Positions 49,246 to 56,988 of a DNA stretch of 64,000 nucleotides are shown here, in pieces. The notes under the pieces were generated by a model. It had not been told where the DNA came from. It saw only the letters and a program-made list of their open reading frames with translations, and did not search any database. The first letter of the stretch is position 1. The number at the start of each line of letters is the position of its first letter. This stretch comes from Pseudomonas monteilii NBRC 103158 = DSM 14164 (lineage in GTDB: Bacteria > Pseudomonadota > Gammaproteobacteria > Pseudomonadales > Pseudomonadaceae), in assembly GCF_000730605.1 (NCBI RefSeq), contig NZ_BBIS01000026.1, positions 60,327-124,326 of the forward strand, written 5' to 3'. The translations under genes were made by a program, and so were the position numbers.

Positions 49246-50135
49246 CAAGCCTGAAGCTGCTCGCGAATCCACTCCACCAATGCCCTGACCTTGGGCACCT
49301 CCGCCGCATGCTCGGCATACGCTAGATAATGCGCTCCGGCACTGCGCATCGCATGGTTCCAAGGCACCACCAGACTCCCCTCGGCCAGCTCCTTCGCTGC
49401 CAGGTAACGTGGCACCAGCGCCACCCCGCACCCGGCCTGCGCCGCGCTCAAGGCCATATAGAACGTATCGAAGCGTGGCCCGTGGTAAGCGCTGACGCTC
49501 TGCAGGTCCTGCTCCAGGAACCACTCATGCCACGCCTCCGGCCGCGACGTGCTCTGCAACAGCACCAGGTCGGCAAGCTCTGCGGCATCGCCCAGTGTGC
49601 GCCCGGCCAGTAGCTCCGGCGCGCACACCGGCACCACCTCTTCGCGGAACAGCTCCACGCAGGTGGCCCCCGGCCAGGTGCCCTGGCCGTAGAAAAACAC
49701 CACGTCCGCCGAGCCCTGCAACAGGGCAAACGGCTCCATCTCGTTGCGGATATCGAGGTGAATATTGCTGTGCCGCTTACCAAAACCCTTCAGGTGCGGG
49801 ATCAGCCAGCGCACGCCAAAACTCGGTTGAGTGGCTACCTTCAATATCTCGGTCTGCTCGCCGTAGGTGAGTACGTAGCGGCTGGACATGTCCACCTGGG
49901 TGAGGATCTTGTTGACCTCGGCCAGGTACAGGCTGCCGGCCGGGGTCAATTGCAGGCGCCTGCGAATGCGCAGAAACAGGTGGTGGCGCAGCATGTCTTC
50001 AAGCTGCGCCACCTGCTTGCTGACCGCGCTCTGGGTCAGGTGCAGCTCTTCGGCGGCACGGGTAAAGCTCAAATGGCGGGCTGCAGCTTCAAAGCACTGC
50101 AGGGCGGTCATGGAGGGCACCAGGCGTTTGGACAT
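49245..50135 (-). CDS. LysR-family regulator of the pipecolate/2-aminoadipate genes (probable)
   Basis: This 296-residue GcvA-group LysR protein has the helix-turn-helix LSFTRAAEELHLTQSAVSKQVA and a standard effector domain. It lies between hglS (same direction, downstream) and amaB (divergent), so it is the best candidate to control both. The 136-bp gap to amaB holds ATCATT-N9-AATGAT (50155-50175) upstream of a sigma70 promoter, the layout of a LysR-activated gene. The inducer is probably a lysine catabolite, which is an inference. Confidence 0.88.
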   Translation of the reverse strand: MSKRLVPSMTALQCFEAAARHLSFTRAAEELHLTQSAVSKQVAQLEDMLRHHLFLRIRRRLQLTPAGSLYLAEVNKILTQVDMSSRYVLTYGEQTEILKVATQPSFGVRWLIPHLKGFGKRHSNIHLDIRNEMEPFALLQGSADVVFFYGQGTWPGATCVELFREEVVPVCAPELLAGRTLGDAAELADLVLLQSTSRPEAWHEWFLEQDLQSVSAYHGPRFDTFYMALSAAQAGCGVALVPRYLAAKELAEGSLVVPWNHAMRSAGAHYLAYAEHAAEVPKVRALVEWIREQLQA

Positions 50136-50154
50136 AGCGTTCTCTGCGGCTCAA

Positions 50155-50175
50155 ATCATTACCTGACGGAATGAT
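50155..50175. promoter_or_regulatory. Probable LysR operator upstream of amaB
   Basis: ATCATT-ACCTGACGG-AATGAT, a 6-bp inverted repeat, starts 19 bases downstream of the LysR start and ends 19 bases before the amaB -35 box. That puts it near -65, where LysR regulators usually bind. A second imperfect dyad, GGATTAATACTGATCC (50213-50228), overlaps the -10. Confidence 0.5.
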
Positions 50176-50193
50176 ATGCGGAATAAAGGTCGT

Positions 50194-50222
50194 TTGTTGT
50201 ACCTATGTGATCGGATTAATAC
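50194..50222 (+). promoter_or_regulatory. Sigma70-type promoter of amaB
   Basis: TTGTTG (50194-50199), a 17-base spacer and TAATAC (50217-50222), 49 bases before the amaB ATG. Confidence 0.55.
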
Positions 50223-50271
50223 TGATCCACATCATTTTTCCACCCCATCACCCGATGTAGGAGAAGCACAA

Positions 50272-51762
50272 ATGGTTGCTGGATTGCTCGAGCGCCTTGG
50301 CGTTGCTGCCGAGGCTTACACCCAGGGCGACTACCCTGTTCACACGCCGATCGACGGCAGCCAGATCGCCTCGGTGAAACTGCTCGGCAAGGCCGAGACC
50401 ATCGCCCGCATCGACCAGGCCCAAAGCGCCTTCGAAGCCTGGCGCACTGTGCCGGCCCCGCGCCGTGGCGAACTGGTGCGCCTGTTTGGCGAAGTGCTGC
50501 GTGAGCACAAGGCCGACCTGGGCGAGCTGGTATCGATCGAAGCCGGCAAGATCACCCAGGAAGGCCTGGGCGAAGTACAGGAAATGATCGACATCTGCGA
50601 CTTCGCCGTTGGCCTGTCGCGTCAGCTGTACGGCCTGACCATTGCCTCCGAGCGCCCGGGCCACCATATGCGTGAAACCTGGCACCCGCTGGGTGTGGTC
50701 GGCGTGATCAGCGCCTTCAACTTCCCGGTCGCCGTGTGGGCCTGGAACACCGCCCTGGCCCTGGTGGCCGGTAACTCGGTGGTGTGGAAACCGTCTGAGA
50801 AGACCCCGCTCACCGCCCTGGCTTGCCAGGCGCTGTTCGAAAAAGCCCTGAAAGCCTTCGGCGATGCCCCGGCTGGCCTGGCGCAACTGGTCATCGGTGG
50901 CCGCGAAGCTGGCGAAGCCATGGTCGACGACCCGCGCGTACCGCTGGTCAGCGCCACCGGCAGCACCCGCATGGGCCGCGAAGTGGGCCCACGTGTTGCT
51001 GCCCGCTTTGGCCGCAGCATCCTCGAGCTGGGTGGCAACAACGCCATGATCCTGGCCCCGAGCGCCGACCTGGACCTGGCCGTGCGCGGCATCCTGTTCT
51101 CGGCTGTCGGCACCGCCGGCCAGCGTTGCACTACCCTGCGCCGCCTGATCGTGCACCGCTCGATCAAGGACGAAGTGGTTGCCCGTGTCAAAGCCGCCTA
51201 CGGCAAAGTGCGCATCGGCGACCCACGCAAGGGCAACCTGGTCGGCCCGCTGATCGACAAGCTGTCGTTCGATGCCATGCAGGGCGCGCTGGCCAAGGCC
51301 CGCGACGAAGGTGGTCAGGTGTTTGGTGGCGAGCGTCAGTTGGCCGACCAGTACCCGAACGCCTACTACGTGTCGCCTGCCATTGCCGAAATGCCGGCGC
51401 AGAGCGACGTGGTGCGCCACGAAACCTTCGCCCCGATCCTGTACGTGCTGGCCTACGACGACTTTGAAGAGGCCCTGCGCCTGAACAACGAAGTGCCACA
51501 AGGCCTGTCGTCGTGCATCTTCACCACCGATATTCGTGAGGCCGAGCGCTTCCAGAGTGCTTCGGGCAGCGACTGCGGCATCGCCAACGTCAACATCGGC
51601 ACCAGCGGCGCCGAGATCGGCGGTGCGTTTGGTGGCGAGAAGGAAACCGGCGGTGGTCGTGAGTCGGGTTCGGATGCCTGGAAAGGCTACATGCGTCGTC
51701 AGACCAACACCGTGAACTACTCGCGTGAGCTGCCGCTGGCGCAGGGTATTGTGTTCGACTGA
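50272..51762 (+). CDS. amaB: L-piperidine-6-carboxylate (2-aminoadipate semialdehyde) dehydrogenase AmaB
   Basis: AmaB oxidises the semialdehyde made from pipecolate to 2-aminoadipate. The 496-residue aldehyde dehydrogenase has Cys286 (GTAGQRCTTLRRL), Glu252 (LELGGNNAM) and the NAD-site SAFNFPVAVWAWN of ALDH7-type enzymes. Family 7 dehydrogenases, such as antiquitin, use this substrate. ATG 50272 has AGGAG eight bases upstream; the frame continues to 50176 without support. amaA follows after a terminator and a REP pair. Confidence 0.94.
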   Translation: MVAGLLERLGVAAEAYTQGDYPVHTPIDGSQIASVKLLGKAETIARIDQAQSAFEAWRTVPAPRRGELVRLFGEVLREHKADLGELVSIEAGKITQEGLGEVQEMIDICDFAVGLSRQLYGLTIASERPGHHMRETWHPLGVVGVISAFNFPVAVWAWNTALALVAGNSVVWKPSEKTPLTALACQALFEKALKAFGDAPAGLAQLVIGGREAGEAMVDDPRVPLVSATGSTRMGREVGPRVAARFGRSILELGGNNAMILAPSADLDLAVRGILFSAVGTAGQRCTTLRRLIVHRSIKDEVVARVKAAYGKVRIGDPRKGNLVGPLIDKLSFDAMQGALAKARDEGGQVFGGERQLADQYPNAYYVSPAIAEMPAQSDVVRHETFAPILYVLAYDDFEEALRLNNEVPQGLSSCIFTTDIREAERFQSASGSDCGIANVNIGTSGAEIGGAFGGEKETGGGRESGSDAWKGYMRRQTNTVNYSRELPLAQGIVFD

Positions 51763-51772
51763 TGCTGCATGG

Positions 51773-51791
51773 CCGGGGGCGTTGCCCCCGG
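51773..51791 (+). terminator. Hairpin after amaB
   Basis: CCGGGGGC-GTT-GCCCCCGG, 10 bases after the amaB stop, without a T-run. It abuts a REP pair. Confidence 0.45.
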
Positions 51792-51883
51792 TTCGCGGGG
51801 CAAGCCCGCTCCCACAGGATCCCCGCTGCCTTTCAGGCTTGTGTGGTCCCTGTGGGAGCGGGCTAGTCCCGCGAATGGGCCGC
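51789..51883. repeat. P. putida REP pair between amaB and amaA
   Basis: CGGTTCGCGGGGCAAGCCCG with CTCCCACAG is mirrored at 51850-51875 (CTGTGGGAGCGGGCTAGTCC then CGCGAA), followed by GGGCCGC-AAA-GCGGCCC (51877-51893). It lies between co-directional genes, where REP elements can stabilise the upstream mRNA. Confidence 0.82.
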
Positions 51884-51943
51884 AAAGCGGCCCCAAATAG
51901 TCAGATGCACCTGCAATAAGAACAACACTGCTGGAGCCGGGCC

Positions 51944-53230
51944 ATGTCCGAACTGCGTCAAGAATGCTTGTGGGAATTCGTCAGCAAACCGACCGTTGCC
52001 GCCCAGGCCCTGGCCGGTGAGCACAAGGCCGATGTCTGCGTGATCGGTGGCGGCATTACCGGCCTGTCTGCAGCCATCCACCTGCTCGAACAGGGCAAGT
52101 CGGTGATTCTGCTGGAGGCCTGGAAGGTCGGTCACGGCGGCTCCGGGCGCAACGTGGGCCTGGTCAACGCCGGCACCTGGATCCGCCCTGACGACGTCGA
52201 GGCCACCCTCGGCCAGAAGCAAGGCAGCCGCCTGAACAAAGTGCTCGGCGAAGCCCCGGCTGAAGTGTTCGCCATGATCGAGCGCCTGGGCATCGACTGC
52301 CAGGCCCAGCACAAAGGCACGCTGCACATGGCGCACAACGCCACCGGCATCGCCGACCTTGAGGCCCGTCACGAACAATGGCGCCGCCGCGGTGCCGACG
52401 TAGAGCTGTTGACCGGCGCCCAGTGCCAGGAATACTGCGGTACCAACAAGATTTCTGCCGCGCTGCTCGACCGCCGCGCCGGCACCATCAACCCCATGGG
52501 TTACACCCAGGGCCTGGCGGCTGCCGTGGCGCGCCTGGGCGGCAAACTGTTCCAGCAGTCTTCGGTCGAAGGCCTGGAGCGTGACGGCGATGCCTGGCGG
52601 GTGAAGACCGCACGCGGCTCGGTGCGCGCCGACAAGGTGGTGATTTCCACCGGTGCCTATACCGAAGGCGACTGGAGCAACCTGCAGAAGCAGTTCTTCC
52701 GTGGATACTACTACCAAGTGGCGTCCAAGCCGTTGCAGGGCGCAGCAGCCGACAAGGTGCTGCCGCACGGCCAAGGCTCGTGGGACACCCGCACCGTGCT
52801 TAGCAGCATCCGCCGTGACGACCAAGGCCGCCTGTTGCTCGGCAGCCTGGGCCGGGTCGACAACAAGCCGGCGTGGTTTGTGCGCAGTTGGGCAGACCGG
52901 ATCCAGAGCCACTACTACCCGGAGCTGGGCAAGGTCGAGTGGGAAATGCACTGGACGGGCTGCATCGACTTCACCCCCGATCACCTGATGCGCCTGTTTG
53001 AGCCGGCGCCGGGGCTGGTGGCGGTGACCGGTTATAACGGGCGGGGTAACACCACCGGCACCGTGATTGGCCGGGCGTTTGCCGAGTTCCTGCTGAAGGG
53101 GGAGGCGGATAGCCTGCCGATTCCGTTCTCGCCGATGACCGGTGTGAGCGCGCCATCGCTGCGCACCGCGTTCTATGAGTCTGGCTTCTCGCTGTACCAC
53201 GCGGGGCAGTGCTTGAGAGTTGTGTTGTAA
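51944..53230 (+). CDS. amaA: L-pipecolate oxidase AmaA
   Basis: AmaA oxidises L-pipecolate to the cyclic imine in equilibrium with 2-aminoadipate semialdehyde. The 428-residue DAO-family flavoprotein has the FAD motif ADVCVIGGGITGLSAAIHLL, GHGGSGRNVGLVNAG (a glycine-rich loop near the flavin), and VTGYNGRGNTTGTVIGRAF near the C-terminus. It follows amaB after 181 bases containing REPs. Membrane association is known for the family, but no transmembrane segment is visible. Confidence 0.93.
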   Translation: MSELRQECLWEFVSKPTVAAQALAGEHKADVCVIGGGITGLSAAIHLLEQGKSVILLEAWKVGHGGSGRNVGLVNAGTWIRPDDVEATLGQKQGSRLNKVLGEAPAEVFAMIERLGIDCQAQHKGTLHMAHNATGIADLEARHEQWRRRGADVELLTGAQCQEYCGTNKISAALLDRRAGTINPMGYTQGLAAAVARLGGKLFQQSSVEGLERDGDAWRVKTARGSVRADKVVISTGAYTEGDWSNLQKQFFRGYYYQVASKPLQGAAADKVLPHGQGSWDTRTVLSSIRRDDQGRLLLGSLGRVDNKPAWFVRSWADRIQSHYYPELGKVEWEMHWTGCIDFTPDHLMRLFEPAPGLVAVTGYNGRGNTTGTVIGRAFAEFLLKGEADSLPIPFSPMTGVSAPSLRTAFYESGFSLYHAGQCLRVVL

Positions 53231-53235
53231 GTTCT

Positions 53236-53267
53236 GGCCTCTTCGCGGGCGAGCCCGCGAAGAGGCC
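53236..53267. repeat. P. putida-type REP palindrome
   Basis: GGCCTCTTCGCGGGC-GA-GCCCGCGAAGAGGCC, a perfect 15-bp stem between the convergent amaA and mechanosensitive-channel genes. Confidence 0.88.
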
Positions 53268-53275
53268 GGTCAGGC

Positions 53276-54703
53276 TTACTTGTGCAACCAGCTAAGGAAG
53301 CCGCCTTTCTTGATCAGGGCCGGCTTCTGCAGCAACAACGACTCCCGGCTCTGGCGCCGGAACCGCTGCAACTTGCTCAGCGCCGTCTGCACCTCGCCAC
53401 GCTGCTGCAAGCAGCTCTTCACCTGTTCCTTGTCGATCCGGTACAGCACGCAACTGGTCAGCGTGCGGAACTCGGCCAGCGAATCCTCTTCATCGATGAT
53501 GCCCTCGATCCCCAGCACCTCACCCGGCCCCATGCGCCCGGCTTCGACCAACTTGTCGCCATCGCGCACCGATGCCGAGATGACCCCGCTGCCAATCACC
53601 AACAGGTGATCGGAATGCTCGCCAACGCCCAGGATCACCTGATCCGCCAGGTACTCCACCGCTGTCATGCGCTGGCTCAGCGCATCACGCTCTTCATCGC
53701 TTAGCGAGCGGAACACCCGCACTTCGTCCAGTACTTCGCGCTGGCGGCTGCGCGGCGGCAGGGCCAGGTCCACGTTCCACATCACCCCGCTGGCCTCCAG
53801 GTGGCGGTGCGCAAGGTCGAACAGCTGGTTGCGCGCGTCGCCCTTCGCGCCTGCGTCGGCCACAAAGCCGCTGGCCTCGTACTCCACGGATTCCAGTGTC
53901 GAGGCCTTCACCGTCACTTTCGGCTTTGGGGTCTCAAGAATGGCACTGACGCCCTGCAGGGCCTTTTCCAGTGCATCGAACACCCGTTTGGGCCGCACCT
54001 TGGCCGGCACCACCACGCTGATCGACACCCCATGCACATCGGCCGGGCGGCTGTGGTTGAGCAGCCGGGCCTTGGCCGCCACCGAATTGGGGATCACCGC
54101 CAGGCTGCCAGTGCCGGTCAGCAGGCGTGTGGCGCGCCAGTCGATGTCCAGCACCTTGCCTTCTGTGCCGTCGATGGAGATGGAGTCACCAATCTGGTAG
54201 GGCCGCGTGGTGTTCAGCACGATGCCGCTGAATACGTCGGCCAGGGTGCTTTGCAACGCCAGGCCGATGACGATGGCCATCACCCCGGAGGTAGCCAGCA
54301 GGCCTTTGACCGGCAGCTGCATCACATAGCCGGCGGCAGCCACCACAGCGGCGAGGAAGATCAACGCCCCCAGCACATCCTGCAGCAACCGCCCGCCATG
54401 GCTGCCACGGGCCACCAACAGCAGGCCAAACACCACCGTGACCGTGCGGGCGCCAAACAGCCACCAGCCGATCGCCAATACCGTGGCCATGAGGTTGCGC
54501 GATACATCGTCGGGCCAGGGCGGCGGTTGCAGCGGGCTCATGCCAGCGGCCACCAGCACCGAGCTGAACAGCAGGAATATCACCAAGCGCGTGCCGATGC
54601 GCCAGGCGCGGCGCTGGATGGGGATGAGTTGCCAGAGCACGAGATCCAGCAGGAGCAGGGCAGTACCGAGCAACAACGGGGACGACTGGATGAACGCCAG
54701 CAT
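53276..54703 (-). CDS. MscS-family channel with a C-terminal cyclic-nucleotide-binding domain
   Basis: A multi-helix membrane region (about 1-170) contains the MscS pore and upper beta domain (VMAIVIGLALQSTLADVFSG, then NTTRPYQIGDSISI). After it comes a soluble domain and a cNMP-binding fold (about 330-430: VGEHSDHLLVIGSGVISASV, then MGPGEVLGIEGI). The layout suggests ion-channel gating by a cyclic nucleotide or related ligand. I start at ATG 54703 (MLAFIQSSPLLLG, 475 residues); an earlier ATG at 54805 would add 34 residues, and neither has a strong ribosome site. Confidence 0.85.
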   Translation of the reverse strand: MLAFIQSSPLLLGTALLLLDLVLWQLIPIQRRAWRIGTRLVIFLLFSSVLVAAGMSPLQPPPWPDDVSRNLMATVLAIGWWLFGARTVTVVFGLLLVARGSHGGRLLQDVLGALIFLAAVVAAAGYVMQLPVKGLLATSGVMAIVIGLALQSTLADVFSGIVLNTTRPYQIGDSISIDGTEGKVLDIDWRATRLLTGTGSLAVIPNSVAAKARLLNHSRPADVHGVSISVVVPAKVRPKRVFDALEKALQGVSAILETPKPKVTVKASTLESVEYEASGFVADAGAKGDARNQLFDLAHRHLEASGVMWNVDLALPPRSRQREVLDEVRVFRSLSDEERDALSQRMTAVEYLADQVILGVGEHSDHLLVIGSGVISASVRDGDKLVEAGRMGPGEVLGIEGIIDEEDSLAEFRTLTSCVLYRIDKEQVKSCLQQRGEVQTALSKLQRFRRQSRESLLLQKPALIKKGGFLSWLHK

Positions 54704-54825
54704 GGTGGTCTCGGGGTGGGGGAAGGGCTGTGGGTAGTAATAGAGCAGGTAGCCCAGCAAATCCACTGCCAATTTGTCGTTCCTTAAATAGAACGCTAAA
54801 GCCAAAATCAGCTATCTACCGCTCC

Positions 54826-54871
54826 AAAGGTGATGGTTTTAATCTTCTCCCATCAACGCGAAACACCCCAC
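54826..54871. repeat. 46-bp conserved block upstream of ycaC copy 1
   Basis: This block begins CAAAGGTGATGGTTTTAATC and ends AACGCGAAACACCCCA. It matches the 46 bases at 62961-63006 at 42 positions, at nearly the same distance from each ycaC start. It probably contains the shared promoter or control site. Its job is unknown. Confidence 0.75.
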
Positions 54872-54905
54872 TTACTGAACATCAAAACCCTTAGGAGCAA
54901 CGACC

Positions 54906-55535
54906 ATGACCAACTTCAAATACAACCGCCTGAACAAAGACGACGCCGCTGTCCTGCTGGTCGACCACCAGGCCGGCCTGCTGTCTCTGGTCCGCGACAT
55001 CGAGCCGGACGCATTCAAGAACAACGTGCTGGCCCTGGCCGACCTGGCCAAGTTCTTCAACCTGCCGACCATTCTCACCACCAGCTTCGAACAAGGCCCC
55101 AACGGTCCACTGGTGCCCGAACTGAAAGCGCTGTTCCCGGATGCCCCGTACATCGCCCGCCCAGGCCAGATCAACGCCTGGGACAACGAAGATTTCGTCA
55201 AGGCCGTGAAGGCCACCGGCAAGAAGCAACTGATCATCGCCGGCGTCGTGACTGAGGTGTGCGTAGCCTTCCCGGCCCTGGCCGCCCTGGAAGAAGAGTT
55301 CGACGTATTCGTGGTCACCGATGCCTCCGGCACCTTCAACGCCATGACCCGTGACGCTGCCCACGACCGCATGAGCCAGGCAGGCGCGCAGTTGATGACC
55401 TGGTTCGGCGTGGCCTGTGAGCTGCACCGCGACTGGCGCAACGATATCGAAGGGCTGGCGGCGCTGTGCTCCAACCACATCCCGGACTACCGCAACCTGA
55501 TGACCAGCTACAACGCCTTCAACGCCGGCAAGTAA
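54906..55535 (+). CDS. ycaC: Isochorismatase-family hydrolase YcaC, copy 1
   Basis: The 209-residue cysteine-hydrolase-like protein resembles YcaC: D20 in LLVDHQAGLLS and C119 in VVTEVCVAFPAL are the expected catalytic Asp and Cys. The substrate of YcaC is not established. It differs from the copy at 63045 at eight residues, four of them at positions 2-5 and 36. A CTTAGGAGCAACGACC leader gives a strong ribosome site. Transcription diverges from the channel gene, and the small membrane-protein gene follows. Confidence 0.92.
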   Translation: MTNFKYNRLNKDDAAVLLVDHQAGLLSLVRDIEPDAFKNNVLALADLAKFFNLPTILTTSFEQGPNGPLVPELKALFPDAPYIARPGQINAWDNEDFVKAVKATGKKQLIIAGVVTEVCVAFPALAALEEEFDVFVVTDASGTFNAMTRDAAHDRMSQAGAQLMTWFGVACELHRDWRNDIEGLAALCSNHIPDYRNLMTSYNAFNAGK

Positions 55536-55655
55536 GCCAAACCGCCGCCCCGGGCACCGCAAGTCGGTGCCCGCGCAGGGCAGCACACCCATCCAATCCT
55601 CCGCCCGTCCGCCGTTGCACAGTGGATGCGGGCAAGCTCATCCCAAGGACCGCCG

Positions 55656-55964
55656 ATGAACACCGCAACCCAAGACAACCGCGACGTGGTGACCGTATGC
55701 CTGCAACACCAGGTGATCGACACCGCTTCGAGCACCCCGGTTGCACAACCCCCGCGCTGGAAGCAGGCGCTGCTGACCTACCTGGTGATCTGCCCGATGA
55801 CCATGGTCATTCCGCAACTGCTGGCGCCGCTGTTCGCACGCTTCCCGCAGCTGGGCGGCCCGATCACCGGCAACCTCATCGTCAACCTGTTCGTCATCCT
55901 GCCCGTGGTGTTCTACATCATGCCTTGGGTAACCCGCTGCTGCGCCAACTGGCTGCGCGGCTGA
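55656..55964 (+). CDS. Small two-helix membrane protein (ABM-monooxygenase tail-like)
   Basis: The 102-residue product has a soluble start (about 1-45) and two hydrophobic helices: WKQALLTYLVICPMTMVIPQ, and NLIVNLFVILPVVFYIMPWV. This resembles the membrane tail found after the monooxygenase domain in some ABM-family proteins, but no such domain remains. A CCAAGGACC ribosome site precedes ATG 55656. It lies 39 bases before the alpha/beta hydrolase gene, probably in its transcript. The function is unknown. Confidence 0.7.
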   Translation: MNTATQDNRDVVTVCLQHQVIDTASSTPVAQPPRWKQALLTYLVICPMTMVIPQLLAPLFARFPQLGGPITGNLIVNLFVILPVVFYIMPWVTRCCANWLRG

Positions 55965-56003
55965 GCCACGCCTTCACCTCGACACTTTCAAGGAGATACC
56001 GTT

Positions 56004-56822
56004 ATGAGCACCTTCGTTACCCGCGATGGCACTTCGATCTATTTCAAGGACTGGGGCAGCGGCAAGCCCGTGCTGTTCAGCCACGGCTGGCCGCTGGATG
56101 CCGACATGTGGGATTCGCAGATGGAGTTCCTGGCCAGCCGCGGCTACCGCACCATCGCCTTCGACCGCCGGGGCTTCGGCCGTTCGAGCCAGCCGTGGAA
56201 CGGTTACGACTACGACACCTTTGCCGATGACATTGCCCAGCTGATCGAACACCTCGACCTGCGCGACGTCACCCTGGTGGGCTTCTCGATGGGTGGCGGT
56301 GATGTCAGCCGCTACATCGCCCGCCACGGCAGCGAGCGTGTGGCCGGGCTGGTGTTGCTGGGGGCTGTGACGCCAGTATTCGGCAAGCGTGACGACAACC
56401 CTGAGGGTGTCGACCTGTCAGTGTTCGAGGGTATCCGTGCCGGCCTGCGTGCCGACCGCGCCCAGTTCATCGCCGACTTTGCCACGCCGTTCTATGGCCT
56501 GAACCATGGGCAGCAGGTGTCCCAGGGCGTGCAGACGCAAACCCTGAACATCGCGCTGATGGCCTCGATCAAGGGCACCCTGGATTGCGTGACGGCGTTC
56601 TCCGAAACCGACTTCCGCCCGGACATGGCCAAGGTCGATGTGCCGACGCTGGTGATTCATGGCGACGACGACCAGATCGTGCCGTTCGAAACCACTGGCA
56701 AGCGGGCGGCAGAGCTGATTCGCGGGGCTGAGCTGAAGGTGTATGCCGGTGCGCCGCACGGGTTTGCGGTGACCCATGCGCAGCAGCTGAATGAGGATTT
56801 GCTGGCGTTCCTCCAGCAGTAA
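56004..56822 (+). CDS. Alpha/beta hydrolase (non-heme chloroperoxidase/arylesterase-like)
   Basis: The 272-residue protein has a full catalytic triad: Ser95 in LVGFSMGGGD, Asp in HGDDDQIVP (221-223) and His252 in GAPHGFAV. The oxyanion motif FSHGWPLD is near residue 25. Members of this family hydrolyse esters and, with peroxide and acetate, can halogenate in vitro; the natural substrate is unknown. A GGAGA site precedes ATG 56004. It is the third gene of the ycaC group. Confidence 0.9.
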   Translation: MSTFVTRDGTSIYFKDWGSGKPVLFSHGWPLDADMWDSQMEFLASRGYRTIAFDRRGFGRSSQPWNGYDYDTFADDIAQLIEHLDLRDVTLVGFSMGGGDVSRYIARHGSERVAGLVLLGAVTPVFGKRDDNPEGVDLSVFEGIRAGLRADRAQFIADFATPFYGLNHGQQVSQGVQTQTLNIALMASIKGTLDCVTAFSETDFRPDMAKVDVPTLVIHGDDDQIVPFETTGKRAAELIRGAELKVYAGAPHGFAVTHAQQLNEDLLAFLQQ

Positions 56823-56834
56823 CTGTGGGAGGCA

Positions 56835-56854
56835 TTCGCGGGCTTGCCCGCGAA
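56835..56854. repeat. Short REP-type palindrome
   Basis: TTCGCGGGC-TT-GCCCGCGAA, a 9-bp stem, follows CTGTGGGAGGCA 12 bases after the hydrolase stop. It looks like a REP fragment and may end the ycaC-hydrolase transcript. Confidence 0.65.
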
Positions 56855-56988
56855 GTGGCCAGCCCAGGCAGCACAAATGTTGATCAGGGCTAACCTTCTT
56901 CAACCCACCGCACATCCATCCAAGCCTTGACCTTGCATCAACCGGCATGCTTCGCAGTCGCCCCTGCCGGCCCCAGTCGGAGAAGCTC

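Noticed and set aside
52971..53300. IS element or integration scar around the accessory stretch
   Set aside because: No transposase, integrase, target-site duplication or tRNA fragment was found in or around 53-63 kb.
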